Positions 13,412 to 26,280 of a stretch of DNA of 64,000 nucleotides are shown piece after piece; position 1 is the first letter of the stretch, and every line of letters begins with the position of its first letter. The stretch is from Carallia brachiata. Its lineage: Eukaryota; Streptophyta; Magnoliopsida; Malpighiales; Rhizophoraceae. Made by a program: the position numbers and the translations under genes. Where the stretch lies: positions 366,807 to 430,806 of the forward strand of contig JADCRB010000023.1 of the NCBI GenBank assembly GCA_021464245.1, read 5' to 3'. The notes under the pieces are model-generated. The model was not told the DNA's origin, ran no database searches, and saw nothing but the letters and a program-made list of their open reading frames with translations.

Positions 13412-16400
13412 TTTTCCTCCCTGTAAATCTTAGGGTTTTTTTTATCACTCGGCCTTACATTGTGATTGATTAATTGTCTCTGAAAAACAAGGAAAAAAAA
13501 ATAGCTGGCTTTTTATAAAAAAAAAAAGCCAAAAAAAAAGGGGAAATGCAACCTATTCTTCTACAGCCAAAAAAAAAAAAAGGTGTCACTAATGTCTTTT
13601 CCTTGAGTGGGGTTGCAATGGCATGGGTTCACATTCATTTATGCAAGAACATGTTTTCCAAAACACTCATACGAGATTCTCTCTGCTCTGATTTCCTCCT
13701 CTTCCCCATAATTGCACAATTAGTTGGCATTTCTGTTTTACGAGTAATTCCAACTTTGCATGTATTTCATCATTTTGTTATGTTGTTTGTATTGATGCTT
13801 TAGTAGATGGTTTTTGTGTTGCAAGTATACGTGGCCAGTATTTATCTTCAATGCTTTTTTATTGTTATTTGGGATGAATGATCGCTCCCTCTGTAAATAA
13901 GTAATTTGCTTTGGTTATCAAGTTTGTAACCATGGTTTTAATTATTTTTGTTTTTAAAAATGGTTAATTATACAACTGCATGATATTTTGCTAAAATCCT
14001 CTAGGAGATTTGGGTGGCTCCTCTGTACATGGCAAAGTTGGAGGAGATATTGATCCGACTCAACATGCTGGATCGCCCAATTCACCATCATCTTCAGGTG
14101 GGTTCCATCAGTTCTCTTCGAAAGGGTTATCTAGAGAGGGCATGGCATGATTTTTGGTGCCATATATGTTATTTGCGTCCAAGAATCTGTGACTTTAGCG
14201 TGGCCGTGGTCTTGGGAATACCTTTATCAAATCAGGTCGGGCCCCGCCACAGTGAATTTTTTGAATGAATTTCAATCCGTAATCCGCTATTTCGCAGCAT
14301 CAAGGCAGTTTGGAGATTTCATCTGTGGGATTTATTCTTATTGGTTCGTATGTTTCTGGCTCTAATAGCTTTCTTCCTTCACTAACCATCTGATATCGTT
14401 TTGATCTGGAACAGGTGTCTTTTATCTTCTTCAATTGCTCTTGTTGGACACATTAGCTTGTCTATGCTCATTATCTTGGTTTTGATTGGTTAAAGCTGAG
14501 GGCTTTTAGTCTCTGACATTTTTGGTTTTGTTGTCAACAGGTCAACAGCCACAAAATCCTCTTTCGTTACTGACACAATATAGTGATGATGAGTTGAACG
14601 AGGAATCAAAAATAATGCCAAACCACGATGCCACAGAGAATTCCCCGGATGACCTTAATGATGAGGTAACTTATTGATTCTGCAACTAGCTTAGCTTTCC
14701 CACCACTCAGTCGATCATGCTTACATGAAAAAATCAGTTTCAGCTCAGTGATATGACACATGAGTCGGTGGGAAGCTGTATGAGAATATTCACGTTTGGT
14801 GGATAGTTGTTCACTTGCCAGTTTTCTACTTCTGTGTAGAGTTACTGATTAATATATAAAGCCAAAGATATTCTCTTTCGAACATGATATATAAATTAAA
14901 ACTTAAACTGGGATTTGGTGTGGTCCTCAAATGACTGGAAGGATAAATTTGCAATAGCTGCAACATTTTCCTCTTTGTCATTGAAACTGGTTTATGGTCA
15001 TCTCACATTATGCCCGTGGACCTTTGTGGTCACTGTTCAAGCTACATTAACTGTGTGAAAGGAGTAAGGAGTTATTGATTAATGCTTTTGCAAAAGACTC
15101 GACAGAATTTTCAATTTCAATCTCGTCTAAAATTATGGATTACTGGACATAGGCCATAACTATCAGCATAATTGAAGCATTATGGACATACCAGGTTTGT
15201 GCATTTACCTTTCAGGTTTCTTCATGCTTCCTTCCATTAGATTCAATTTCCTTCCAAGAGTGAATTATGGTTTGCTTTCAGCTTGACTGTAACAGGCCTG
15301 CAATCATTCAATATTGATGTCTTCGTTGGGATGGACAAGCAGTGGACTGTGTCTTACATATGTTATGTGTTATAGGGGGTTGGGGGGGGGTTGCATATGT
15401 TATATTAGCATGCAACAATAACAACAGTCTCCCTCTTCAGGAACCCCACAGTGAAGAAAAAGATGCGGATACCGATAGAGTTGGATATGCTGCCGACCAG
15501 CAGGTTGAACTACAGGTTGGAAAGGGAGTTTCCTCTCCAGTTGATGTTTTGCAGGGTCTGGAAAATTGTGATTCTAGAGGAGTTGATGCTGCTGCCTCTG
15601 CTGATGTGTGCAATCCAGGAGCGCAAGTCTCCGATCCTGATGCCTTTCATGCACAACTTACCGGGGACATCAGTATGGGTTGGAGGATGGTAATGCACGA
15701 GGAAACCAACCAATACTATTACTGGAATGTTGAAACTGGGGAAACTTCGTGGGAGCCACCCTGTGTCTTGGTTCAGTCAACCTCCAATGAGAAAGTTCTT
15801 GTCGCAGAAAACACAGAAACTGCCATTGCGGGTACAAATGATTTAAGTTCAAATTTCGGTGGTGATTTGGATAATCCTTCAGCAGCTTTTGTTACAGACA
15901 ACTCCTTGGGTGTCAATTTGATCCCTCAAACTGAATCAATTGGGCCACTAAAGGATGGGTTGGCCGAAGGTTGCAAACATGATTTCCTGCAAGATAAGAA
16001 TTTGGTTAATGATGCGCACCAAAGTGCATCAAATAGTAACGCAACTGTGGTTGATGCCTTTTTGGATGATGGGAACCTTGTAGTTAATGTACGTGAAGAG
16101 GAAGATGAAAATGAAAGAGCAATGGCTCTATCAACTAGTCTTGCGAAACAATGTGAATGTTTGCTGGAGAGACTGAAGTCTTTGAAAGGGTATGGGAATT
16201 CATTTTCTTTTGTTCTTCATCTGCTCTTGTCTTGTCATGTTTGCTCTTGTCATGTTCTTCATCTGCTCTTGTCATGCTGTTGTCATCTGCTCTGATCTTT
16301 TATTCTTCATGTTTTTTTAATTGGTTCTCTTACTGACTGCTAAGTTTTGTGTTTCAGGCATGAGAATGGGACGCAAAATGACCAGATTTTAAAATATATT

Positions 16401-19400
16401 TTAGAAACAGAGATTAGACTTTCTGATCTCAAGTCACTTTCAACTTATGGATCACCATTGCTTCCCTTTTGGACGCATTCTGAGGAGCGGCTTAAACGAT
16501 TAGAAGAGGCCATTAACATTGAAACATACCAGCTTGCTGTATCCGCACAACTTGATGGCGTTGTAGAGGCAAATGGTGACTCTAATTCTAAGGGAAAAGA
16601 AAAACTGTGGCAAAGTATGGTAGTTGAATCCGAAGAAGTGAATGAAACTGCCCACCTGAAGCCTGAATTTCACAATGGGGAAGATGTTGACATGGATGTC
16701 GACATGGAAATTGAAGATGGAATTCCCACGAGCACTCTTGGTGATGCTTGGACCATCAAAGAGGCAACTTTACCTTCAGAGTTCCCATCCTTGGCATCAG
16801 CAGATGCACTGTCTGTTCTTCCTCCTCCAGAAGAAGAATGGATTCCTCCACCGCCACCGGATAATGATATGGTTCCTCCACCCCCTCCTGATAATGAGCA
16901 GCTTCCTCCCCCTCCACCTGATGAACCTCCTGAATCTTCTTATTCTTCACTGCCTCCATATGCAGTGATAGGTCAGCCTCCTTCTTTCACGGTGCAGTAC
17001 AACTCGCTATATCCAGCTTCCGAATTTCAATATTATGGGCATCTGTTAAACTTGCCAAGCAGTAACCTATATGGACATGCTGATGGAAGTCAAGTTGCTC
17101 TGCCCAGTGCATCAGTTTGCTATGAAACTCCTGTGGCCAGCACATATGCTGAAACTGCTGCAGTCATAGTTGGCCCTGCTGAATCTTCAACCTATAATAA
17201 TCTTCAAGATGGCACAGTGCTTCCTGTGCCTGTTGTTCCTGGGGCAGAATCTTCTCAGTTGTTAACCAAATCTAGTCCTTTGATCTCTAAAACCCTTTCT
17301 TATGATCCAGTTATAACTGTTGATGACTCTGTGGAGGCAAGGCCAACTGTGAAGCATGATATTGCAGCAGTTGGTGGTGGGACTGATTTGGCATCTGCCG
17401 TAGTTCCCTCTACTTTGACCAGCGCTCAAGCTTCTACGAGTGATATGAAAGAAAATATATCTGTACCATCAACAGATACTGCTCCAAAAGGTGCACCTGC
17501 CCATCAACAACTGCTAGGGCTCAATCCAAAGGTAACCTTCTGCACTTAAAACATCCTGATTGTCACTTGAATCATGTGACTTGGTGTACTTTCTCCAGTG
17601 AAACAATATCAACAATAAGTCTTAAATTCAAATTTTATTTGGGTTGATTGCATTAATTTTGTCATTTTATTCTATTATGAACTAAGTTTGTTGTGAGATG
17701 TAATTGCTCTAAAATCTTACTAACTCTAATTTTCAAGTCAGCTTTAGATTATCCTCCCCTCATAGTTAGGGCATCTGTAGTTCTATGTTGAACATTCCTA
17801 AACCAATGCCAAGGCTACTCCCTTAGCATATCTACAATCGGTGCTATAACTATTTACTATGAATATCCTCATTTCTTATAAGTATTTCTTAGAATGCTTA
17901 CAAATCCATATAGGTGTTCTGATCCTTCTTGCACTCTTTTTTTGGACATGTTTTTTTAACAACCCATCACTTATTACTGTACAGTGTCATTGGCCTTATC
18001 GTTGTTAGAGAGAACTAACTTGCCCTTTAAATTAACGGATATTTTCCGATCACAAAACTTCAATCATACATCTCCATTTAAGTCCAACCTTCGTTATATG
18101 TTGAACATCCTCCTTTATATTTTCATCCATTGAAAAATAGAAGCCTAAGTAACGAAATTGGTTGGGGACCTTCTGCACATTTACTTCAATTTTGTGTCTT
18201 ATTGCTCTTGCAACATTACGAAAATTGTAATGCATGTATTCTATTTTTGTGCATCTCTTTTAAAACCGTCCAATTTTAAGGTACCGTCCAATTTTAAGGT
18301 ATCCTTCCATAATTCTATTTTATGATATAATCCCTTCCTACGTTATGAATATGTTGTCTATTCTTTCATAATTAGCATGAATAGAGAAGGAACTTAAGCG
18401 CATACCCTAGTGCAGGAAAACTATGATTCAAAGGTCTGTCTCACCTTTTGCTGTCCTCACATAAGTTACTGCTCCTTTATACACATCCTTCAATAGATTA
18501 CTAACGGACACTGCCCTTGTTTGCACTTCCTTAACTAGACTACTAAATAATGTTATATCCTTTTCTTACTCATTACCCACCACAATACTTATCGAGGAAC
18601 TGATCGTATTCTCTCTCTAGATCAATAGAAACCATGCGCAACAGTGTAGCTTCTTTTCTCGATTTTTTTCATAAACCTTATTAGCAGAAAGATAGTTCCT
18701 GTTGTTCATCCACTTGACTTAAACTCGAACTGATTTTCTAACATTGAGAAAATCCTTCAATAGCTTTTGTCATTGACCCCCCTTTCTAGTGAAAGTGAAC
18801 TAATTTTTATCTGCTTTGTTTATTAATTTTCTCTTACTTTTTAAAAGGAAAAAAAAGGGTTGTAATCTTCAAGATGTATAGGCTTCCGGTAACTGTGAAT
18901 TGTGCACGTGCAACAATTTTAGTTTACTATAGCTGATCACTCATTTTATGCTTGTTTTCTTCTTTTTTTTTTTTTTGGGTCTTGCAACCAGTTATTCGTA
19001 GTAAGAAGAGGACAGTTGCTGTTGCACCCTCCTTGAGGTCTAACAAGAAAGTATCCAGTTTGGTGGACAAGGTATGGCATCTCCTTTTGTTTTGTCCTCT
19101 CAGTTCGAGCAGTTCCTAATTCTCTGTTCTCAGCTCTGATAACTATTAAAAGTTGTTTCTTATTCTCAGTGGAAAGCAGCGAAAGAGGAGTTGAATGACA
19201 ACGAGGAAGATGAACCTGAAAATCCTTATGAGATATTAGAGAAGAAGCGACAAAAGGAAATTGAGGTCTGTTAATGAGCTTCTTTGTTACAATTTGCTGT
19301 TCTCTTTAGTCATGATGTTTGGTTTCGTTTTTTTTTTAACTTGACATCTCTTTGGTTGCAGGAATGGTATGCCAAGCAAATTGCAAGAGGAGAAGCCAGG

Positions 19401-20720
19401 GACAATGCTAATTTTCAGCCTTTGGGAGGTGATTGGTATGTCATTCAGATATTAGATGAGCCTATGTTTATGAGTTTGAATAACCCACATTCTGCAAGGG
19501 ATATGCATATTTTTGGTTTTAAATTTTTAGATTTTTTAACATTTGAGTTCTAAACCTTTTTGACATTTCATTTGAGTCCTAAACTTTTTGATTTTTTACT
19601 AAATCAGTCCCTCTGTTAACCAAAAGTGATCAATCTATTAAAAAATGATTTTAACTTTACAGAAAATTATTTAAAAAAAATTAAATATATGAATTGAATG
19701 TCTTTCTATAAAAAAATATGCATATTACCTATTTAATTCGTATATTTGTTGATTAAAAAAATATTTAATATGCATATTTTGTTGATGAAAAAAATATGTA
19801 ATTCATGTATTTAACATTTTTTAAATGATTTTATTAAGTTAAACTCATTTGTTAATGGATTGATCACTTTTTGTAACTTAAAGGACTATGTAGTAAGAAA
19901 TTAAAAGGTTTAGAACTCAAATGAAATGTCAAAAAGGTTTAAAACTCAAATGTAAAAAAACTTAAAGGTTTAGGACCAAAAATATACTTATCCCCATTCT
20001 ACAAGTGAAATTAGATTTTTTACGTCGGGACTTATTTTCTTCTTTTCCTTTTTTTTTTTTTTTTTGAGTCTATGCGCCTTGAAATTGCAAGCATCATTAG
20101 TTTTTTTTTTTTGGGTCCAAGGCAGGAGCAGGAGTAAGTCTAACCTATCCAAGAATATTAAATGTTGGACATATTATTTTCTTTGCTTTATGGTTGATTT
20201 TTTTTCTTTGTATCTAGTTTTTTTGGCTTTGATGTCTCTCCCTCAAAAACAATTTTGCAAGCGAAAGTCTTTCATTTTTAAGTTCTATGTGGTTTTCATC
20301 TCCTTAATTCCTTACATTATGTAGGCGTGAAAGAGTAAAGCGCAGAAGAGCTCAAGTGGCCAAGGAAGCTGCAATGACATCAGCTGATGTTGTCCCCACT
20401 GATGAAAGCCAGCAGCCAGATTTAGCAGAGCTCTCGAAGGGTCTACCATCTGGTTGGCAGGTATAGATGCTTAGTTCGAAGTTTGAACTTTGACCAATGG
20501 CATTGGTTATTTCTGAATCGTGTTATCATACCCTGCATATTTTTGCATGCCTCTAGTGCAAATTTTAAGTGGATGAGATTGTCAATTTTCACTGGCATCC
20601 CAGTTTGAATCTTCTCGTGTTTCCTTTGCTTGGCAGGCTTATTGGGATGAAGGATTGAAACAGATCTACTATGGAAATGCTAACACCTTAGAGACAACCT
20701 GGACAAGGCCTGCTAAATGA
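13269..20720 (+). CDS. WW-domain protein, FNBP4-like
   Basis: Likely nuclear protein related to formin-binding protein 4, presumed to act with splicing factors through its WW domains. Ten exons: 13269-13365, 14005-14097, 14541-14665, 15441-16189, 16358-17490, 18992-19071, 19170-19265, 19362-19435, 20325-20460 and 20637-20720. Total 2667 nt, 888 aa. The N-terminus MGKRKERRLAAL is basic, then NPLSLLTQYSDDE. WW1 has tryptophans near residues 186 and 209 (GWRMVMHEETNQYYYW ... SWEPP). Proline-rich blocks lie near 510-545. A conserved block VIRSKKRTVAVAPSLRSNKK leads to a charged region. WW2 (GLPSGWQAYWDE ... TTWTRP) ends the protein. I placed the exon 5 donor at 17490/17491, because the GT at 17532 would put exon 6 out of frame and hit TGA after 14 codons. 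The gene resembles Arabidopsis At3g13225 from memory. Confidence 0.88.
13376..13409. repeat. (CT)n microsatellite in WW-gene intron 1
   Basis: About 16 CT units lie eight bases after the exon 1 donor. Confidence 0.9.
17760..18730 (-). pseudogene. LINE reverse-transcriptase relic inside WW-gene intron 5
   Basis: Read on the minus strand, 18235-18050 encodes QFRYLGFYFSMDENIKEDVQ followed by LKWRC, matching the end of plant LINE RT domains (FRYLGSI...DEDV...KWR). Further along (about 18470-18380) the frame gives VRTAKGETD and a broken GLHQG-like segment with stops. The copy is antisense to the host gene, degenerate, and has no clear target duplication that I can see. It explains why this intron is about 1.5 kb. 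Confidence 0.65.
19499..19995. mobile_element. MITE, probably Mutator-like, in WW-gene intron 8
   Basis: About 497 bp with long terminal inverted repeats (well over 100 bp). The left end starts GGATATGCATATTTTTGG and the right end, reverse-complemented, reads GGGGATAAGTATATTTTTGG. Both arms contain ACATTTGAGT...AAACCTTTTTGACATTTC and end near TGATCA. It is flanked by ATTCTGCAAG (19489-19498) and ATTCTACAAG (19996-20005), a 10-bp target duplication with one mismatch. It encodes nothing. A second family member is at 54298-54798. Confidence 0.85.
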
Positions 20721-21451
20721 GTCGTCATGGAGTTGCATGGAAGTTACTGATCAGTTTGGTTATTCATGTGATCTGAAGTTGTAATAGTTTCTTTATTTCC
20801 CCGCATACTAAATTTTAGGTTCTCAAATACATTTTTGAAGGTAGAGTTGGAATTATCATCTAATTTGCTCAGTGCAAAATTGATGTTCAAGGCTATACTT
20901 GTTTCTATTTTTGAGGTGTCTATAGAGTCAAATGCTCATCAGCCTTCTAGAGTAGAATGTATTTCTGGGTGCATTTAAACAGCAGATGACAAGTGCACAA
21001 TGCACATTGAAACACTCCAATCATTAGGTTGAGGCTTTTCCTGTACTGTATGACAGCTAAATTAAAATGTGATGTGAAAAATTGAATATTAGCATAGAAT
21101 TCTCTTTGTTCTTGCGGATTAGACCTTTGCATAAGTCAAAGTGCTTTACATCCTAGAAGAAAAGAATATATAAACTGAGAGCTCATAAACTTTGAATTTG
21201 ATAATAGGATGGTGGGATGACTAGTTTCATTTTACTCTCAGTCTGTTCAATGTTGTAAAAATAACCTGCAGGGTTATAAATATTCCAAATCTGGAACAAA
21301 AGCCTTCTCTCTGTTTCCAAAGGGTTGAGGTTTCAGAGGAATATGCAGCATAGCTCAGGTTATGCAACCCATGAGAATAAAAATGTAGAAACTTCTAATT
21401 CAAAAGGTAGAGTACATAAAAGTGGAAAGTAAGCATATTCTGCTGCCTTCT
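20721..21451. other. Convergent 3' region between WW gene and LEA-2 gene
   Basis: About 730 bases containing the two 3' UTRs. No RNA gene or conserved reading frame recognised. Confidence 0.5.
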
Positions 21452-22231
21452 TCATCTCTTTGTTTTGCAGCTTCTTGCCACTAAGATACCCGTGGGCGGA
21501 CCAGTCATCACTATCTCACACCTTCCATGTATCCAGTACGAGTAATGGACTAGTCCCACGGTTGCACGAACCTTAAAGGTTCCTCTTATGTTGTAGTTGA
21601 TCCTGTTGTTCTGCACTTGCTTTTGAAGTTCTGTGGCCAAGTTCTGGGGCAAATAGACTAGACTTGAGATGATGTGAACTGATCCCAACCTCGTTTCTCT
21701 TCTTCTTTGAGTGAAAGGCTGAAGAGCTTGAGTCCCTATCAGTCTGTCGAAAAAGTAGAGCTCTATATCCAAGTATTCGAATCTTATGTCAATTTTCCGG
21801 TTCGGGTTGGAAAAATTTACAAGGAAGGTCAGGTCTCCATTGAAATACTCTGGTGAGTCAAAGTAGATGCTATTTAGATTTGCATTTGGGGTGTCGAACA
21901 AGGGGTTTCTTGGCTTAATGACGAGGTAGATGATCAGAGTTGCAATTCCAAAGAAGATGAGAATAAGGCTGAATATGAGACATAGGATAGCACCACACCA
22001 TATGATTGCATTGGTCCTGCGGGGCCGCGGATGCTGGATTAATGCAGGTTTTCTTGATCTTCTGCTTCCGGATTTTGGGGTTGGAAATATTAGCTGTTCT
22101 GGTGGCGGGGGTGGTGGGTGTGGGGGTGTTGCTACTGGTGGCGCTGGCGGCGGTGGAAGTGGACGCATTTCTTGGAAAGGTGCTATGAAGGAAACCTTCG
22201 AAAGCAAGTATTGAGGGAGAAGATAAAACAT
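21452..22231 (-). CDS. LEA-2 / NDR1-HIN1-like (NHL) membrane protein
   Basis: Single-exon gene, 259 aa from the ATG at 22231, or 238 aa from the second ATG at 22168 (MRPLPPPPAP), which I think more likely. Order of parts (259-aa numbering): a proline-rich cytosolic stretch (24-44), a basic patch RRSRK...RPRRT (57-73), one strong membrane segment (about 76-105), then the LEA-2 domain with the LVNFSNPNRKI motif at 137-147 typical of the family. Proteins of this type (YLS9/HIN1, NDR1, LEA hydroxyproline-rich glycoprotein family) are type II membrane proteins at the plasma membrane, many linked to pathogen or stress response. Which NHL subgroup this is I cannot tell. The frame is intact. It converges on the WW gene. 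Confidence 0.85.
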   Translation of the reverse strand: MFYLLPQYLLSKVSFIAPFQEMRPLPPPPAPPVATPPHPPPPPPEQLIFPTPKSGSRRSRKPALIQHPRPRRTNAIIWCGAILCLIFSLILIFFGIATLIIYLVIKPRNPLFDTPNANLNSIYFDSPEYFNGDLTFLVNFSNPNRKIDIRFEYLDIELYFFDRLIGTQALQPFTQRRRETRLGSVHIISSLVYLPQNLATELQKQVQNNRINYNIRGTFKVRATVGLVHYSYWIHGRCEIVMTGPPTGILVARSCKTKR

Positions 22232-25144
22232 TAATTAAGATTGTTGTTTCATTTTATAATGTGGGGAATGTGGAGAAAGTAAAGTGGGAAAAAAAGAAAC
22301 TTTTGATTTTGGGTTGGTGGGTACCATTGCACCAATGTGGTGTTGTTTTGATATTAGTAAAAGGAAGTGTAGTGTAGGTGGGGATTTAAAGTTGGAAAAC
22401 CAATGATGTGTGAGGTTTGAATAGCTTTAACGCTTTTGAATATGGTAGCAGTAGCACTCCTCGACTAAGAAATTGCTGAAGAATGGGCCTTCAATACTAA
22501 TTTGAGCTTTGTAAAGTCTTTCTTTTCAATTATTCTTAGTCTACGATATGATCCATGCACTGAGGTGTTCGACCACGCTAAGAAAACTTTAAGGGGGAAG
22601 TTCAAGTTGTGATTTAGGATAATTAGGCGCAACTAAAACAAAGTGCAACATAAACCCCAAAATGCGAACAATTGCCCAAAGGGCCATAACGGCCAAAGCC
22701 CAACTCGTTCCATATTCCAGTTTTGATATAAAAAAAAAAAAAAGGTCCAAACAAATACACAATCTAAGTTGATTAAGCTTGCAAACAACCTCAAGTCTGG
22801 GCTGTGGGCAATTCAATGTCATACAAATGGTTTGAAGCCATTGGGCAAATGTATTATGGTCAAGCACCATTATTCTAGTACCCATTATAGTCCTTATCGG
22901 ACAACTGCCGTAGGTGACTCAACATATCCCAAAAATTCAGTCACTCCATACTGAAACTTGGTCGACGATGGGTGGATAAAATGGCCTTCTCAAAAATTGC
23001 AATTCGGTTGGATTTTAGCATACCAGTGTTTTGCAAGAAAAAGCAAAACCAAAAAAGATACTTATTATTTTTTTATTTGTGGGAAAAAAAAAATACTTGT
23101 TACAACTACGGTTAAGTTTGTAATGAGAATTATGTGAACTCAAAGTGAACAGTGACCACCAAATAAACGCAACGGACACCCTAAAGCTCTGCTTTTCTCA
23201 AACAAATGTTTGATTCCTTTAAAAGCTCAATAGTATGCTTCAAGCAGTTGCAAGAACATTAGGTGAAGAGCGTTGATAGGAGGATGGGTCAAAGAGAAAC
23301 AGAGGCTACTGCAGTAATTTTGCGTTATTTTATTTTATTTATTTTTATTTTAGTCTGTTACACTTTAAATTTAGTTTATATATTCATAATTTATATAATA
23401 CATCAAATTTGAGTATATTGCGCATGTACTTTAAAAATTCTTTAGTCTTATATATGTTGAACACTAATCTTAACTCTTATACATATAAAACATATTTTTT
23501 AAAAAATTAAAAAGTTGATGGGAACCATCAAATTAAAAAGTTGGTGTGAGTTGCACCTTTCTCCTCTCTCTCTCTCTCTCCTCCCCGTAAGCCCTCGTTT
23601 CCACTCTCGCCTAGCTACCATTTCTCTTAAGTGAATATATAAGAGTAAAGCAATTTATCCATTCACTATTATTTTTTAAAAATAAAGAAGAGATTGATAA
23701 GATGTAGGATTCAAATCCTGATCGGATGTAATTATACGTGAGCTTATAACTAAGCCTCCACCTCGGTAGAAAGCCCTATAATTCTTAGCTGTAGTGCATG
23801 TAACAAGGGTTCGAGGCCACCCTTCAATCCAAGAAATTAAGGAAAAAAGACACAGTTCCCTAGTGTGACATGCACGTCCAAGATTGAAAGTCATGACAAC
23901 ACCAACCAAATCTAAGTTACTTTATTATTATTATTATTACTATACCATTTCCAGCCATTGGTTAGGTGCAAATGGCGTACCTATTCTTCTTCTTTCATCA
24001 ATCATATTCTGAATGTTAGGTAGCATTCAGCCCTCGGACTCGGTCCTCACTAGAGAAACTCAAAATATATATACATAATTACATATAAACCAAGTTTGGT
24101 GAGTCTCTTCAGAGCCAAGGTTGCCTGCCTGGTGTCCTTACTGACCTTTGTACATTTCCAGTTTTCCAACCCAACGGAATGAATTCAAGTCATCTAACTA
24201 TTTTAAGAAGGGGCTCCACAAAATGTGTAGAGGAATAAAAATTTCTGTTATGTAATTATGTAAATTTATTATATGATTATATTAATTATAAGTGTAATAA
24301 AAAAATTATTTTTTGTTGCATAATAAATTTATATAATTACGAAATTTTTAAATTTGTTCTATTACAAAAAAATTTTTTGACTTTTTTTTTTCGAACATTT
24401 ACATTTTTTTCCTTAAAAAAGAAATATTTCCCCTCTTCCCAAAAGTCTGTTGTCGGTACGTATTCTGTTGATATTTAATAAAAGAAAAAAAAGGTAGAAA
24501 TATTTATGAGTTTTTCTTTTATCTTTCCTTTTAAAAAAAATAATGAAAAAAATTATAATCCTAACAATCTGAATATAATAAATTTGCATACATAAATGAA
24601 TATATTATAAAATTGTGTTCTACAAGAACATCTCAATAATTATAATTTTCATAAATAAAATTATTTTTATTATATAATTTATAATTTGATAAATCTTTTA
24701 AATCTTACCGTAATATATATATATTGTAACATATTTTTTGGTTTGTTTTTTCTTTTTCCGTCAGAATTATAATCTTTTCGTAAAAAATCACACCTAATAA
24801 AAGCAGCAAAACAAAAACAATTATGATTAACGGTGGGGCCTCCTATTACATTGGCTACGTGTAAGGTTCTGATCATTTGGAATGTCACTGAATAGGTTAC
24901 GTGCCATACAGGGGATACCAAAATGATTCAGATCGTCATGGCCCCACTAACAGATACCTTGCTTGTCCAGTATGTAAACGCTCCAAACAATTAATATTTT
25001 GTAGTCTGGGTCCGGGGAAAATAATGGGCCCAAAGATTCCAACCCATTTGCAAATCGCAGCCGAGGTGGATATCTTTCCCATCATCTTACAATTAAATAC
25101 TTGTCAGATTTTTTTTTTAATCTAATATTGAAAATTACTGCCAA
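22232..25144. other. Intergenic region upstream of LEA-2
   Basis: No gene recognised. Near 22235-22450 is the probable LEA-2 promoter. A short CT run lies at 23567-23581. At 23811 the sequence GGTTCGAGGCC matches a pol III B box and may be a tRNA-derived SINE trace, but boundaries and an A box are not convincing. The rest is AT-rich. Confidence 0.4.
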
Positions 25145-26280
25145 TCTATTTAATTAGTATAAAAGAGAAGATTTGAGAAAGTCTCTCCTTAAATCATGGT
25201 GCCACGTGGCAAATTTAAAAAAAATTACAATTTTTATTTTAAATTTTTTAATTAGTATAAAAGAGAAGATTTGAGAAAGTCTCTCTTTAAATCATGGTGC
25301 CACGTGGTAAATTTAGAAAAAATTACAATTTTTATTTTAAATTTTAAATTTGTTACTTTCTCAATTATTTTTGATAAAATTATAATTGAATTAATAATAA
25401 TTAGTCTAAAAGAGAAGATTTGAGAAAATTTCTCCTTAAATCATGTTGCCACGTGGCAAATTTAGAAAAAATTACAATTTTTATTTCAAGTTTTTAATTT
25501 GTTACTTTCTCAATTATTTTTGATAAAATTATAATTGAATTAATAAGTTGCTTGCAAAATTCAATAAAAAAGTTAATACTAAAAATTTAATTGCCCTAAG
25601 TAACGTTTTTCATCTATTTAATTAGTATAAAAGAGAAGATTTGAGAAAGTCACTCCTTAAATCATACTGCCACGTGACAAATTTAGAAAAAATTACTATT
25701 TAATTAGTATAAAATAGAAGATCTGAGAAAGTCTCTCCTTAAATCATGCTCCCACGTGACAAATTTAGAAAAAATTACAATTTTTATTTTAAGTTTTTAA
25801 TTTGTTACTTTCTCAATTATTTTTGATAAAATTATAATTGAATTAATAAGTTGCTGGCAAAATTCAATAAAGAAGTTAATACTAAAAATTTAATTGCCAT
25901 AAGTAACGTTTTTCATTATGATTCAGTTAATATAGTATTTATGGTACAATTATGGAATTAATGTTGAATATGGTAACCGAAATAAGCCTTTAATTAGTAT
26001 AAAAGAGAAGATTTGAGAAAGCTTCTCCTTAAATCATACTGCCACGTGGTAAATTTAGAAAAAATTATAATTTTTATTTTAAGTTTTTAATTTGTTACTT
26101 TCTCAATTATTTTTGATAAAATTATAATTGAATTAATAAGTTGCTGGCAAAATTCAATAAAGAAGTTAATATTAAAAATTTAATTGTCATAAGTAACGTT
26201 TTTCATTATGATTCAGTTAATATAGTATTTATGGTACAATTATGGAATTAATGTTGAATATGGTAACCGAAATAAGCCTG
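25145..26280 (+). repeat. Reiterated Helitron 5'-end units
   Basis: The words TTTAATTAGTATAAAAGAGA, GATTTGAGAAAGTCTCTCCT and CCACGTGGCAAATTTAGAAA recur at starts near 25145, 25246, 25399 (TTAGTCTAAAAGAGAAG), 25613, 25696 and 25989. The last two full units (about 25696-25988 and 25989-26280) are about 290 bp and nearly identical, including the tail ATGGTAACCGAAATAAGCCT. This looks like nested or tandem amplification of one terminus. Confidence 0.85.

Noticed and set aside
17491..18991. Non-canonical acceptor giving GTTATTCG in exon 6
   Set aside because: Moving the exon 5 donor to 17491 gives a normal GT-AG intron and the conserved PKVIRSKKR sequence.
23690..23920. Possible tRNA gene around GGTTCGAGGCC
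   Set aside because: No cloverleaf, A box or acceptor stem can be drawn; only the B-box-like word is present.
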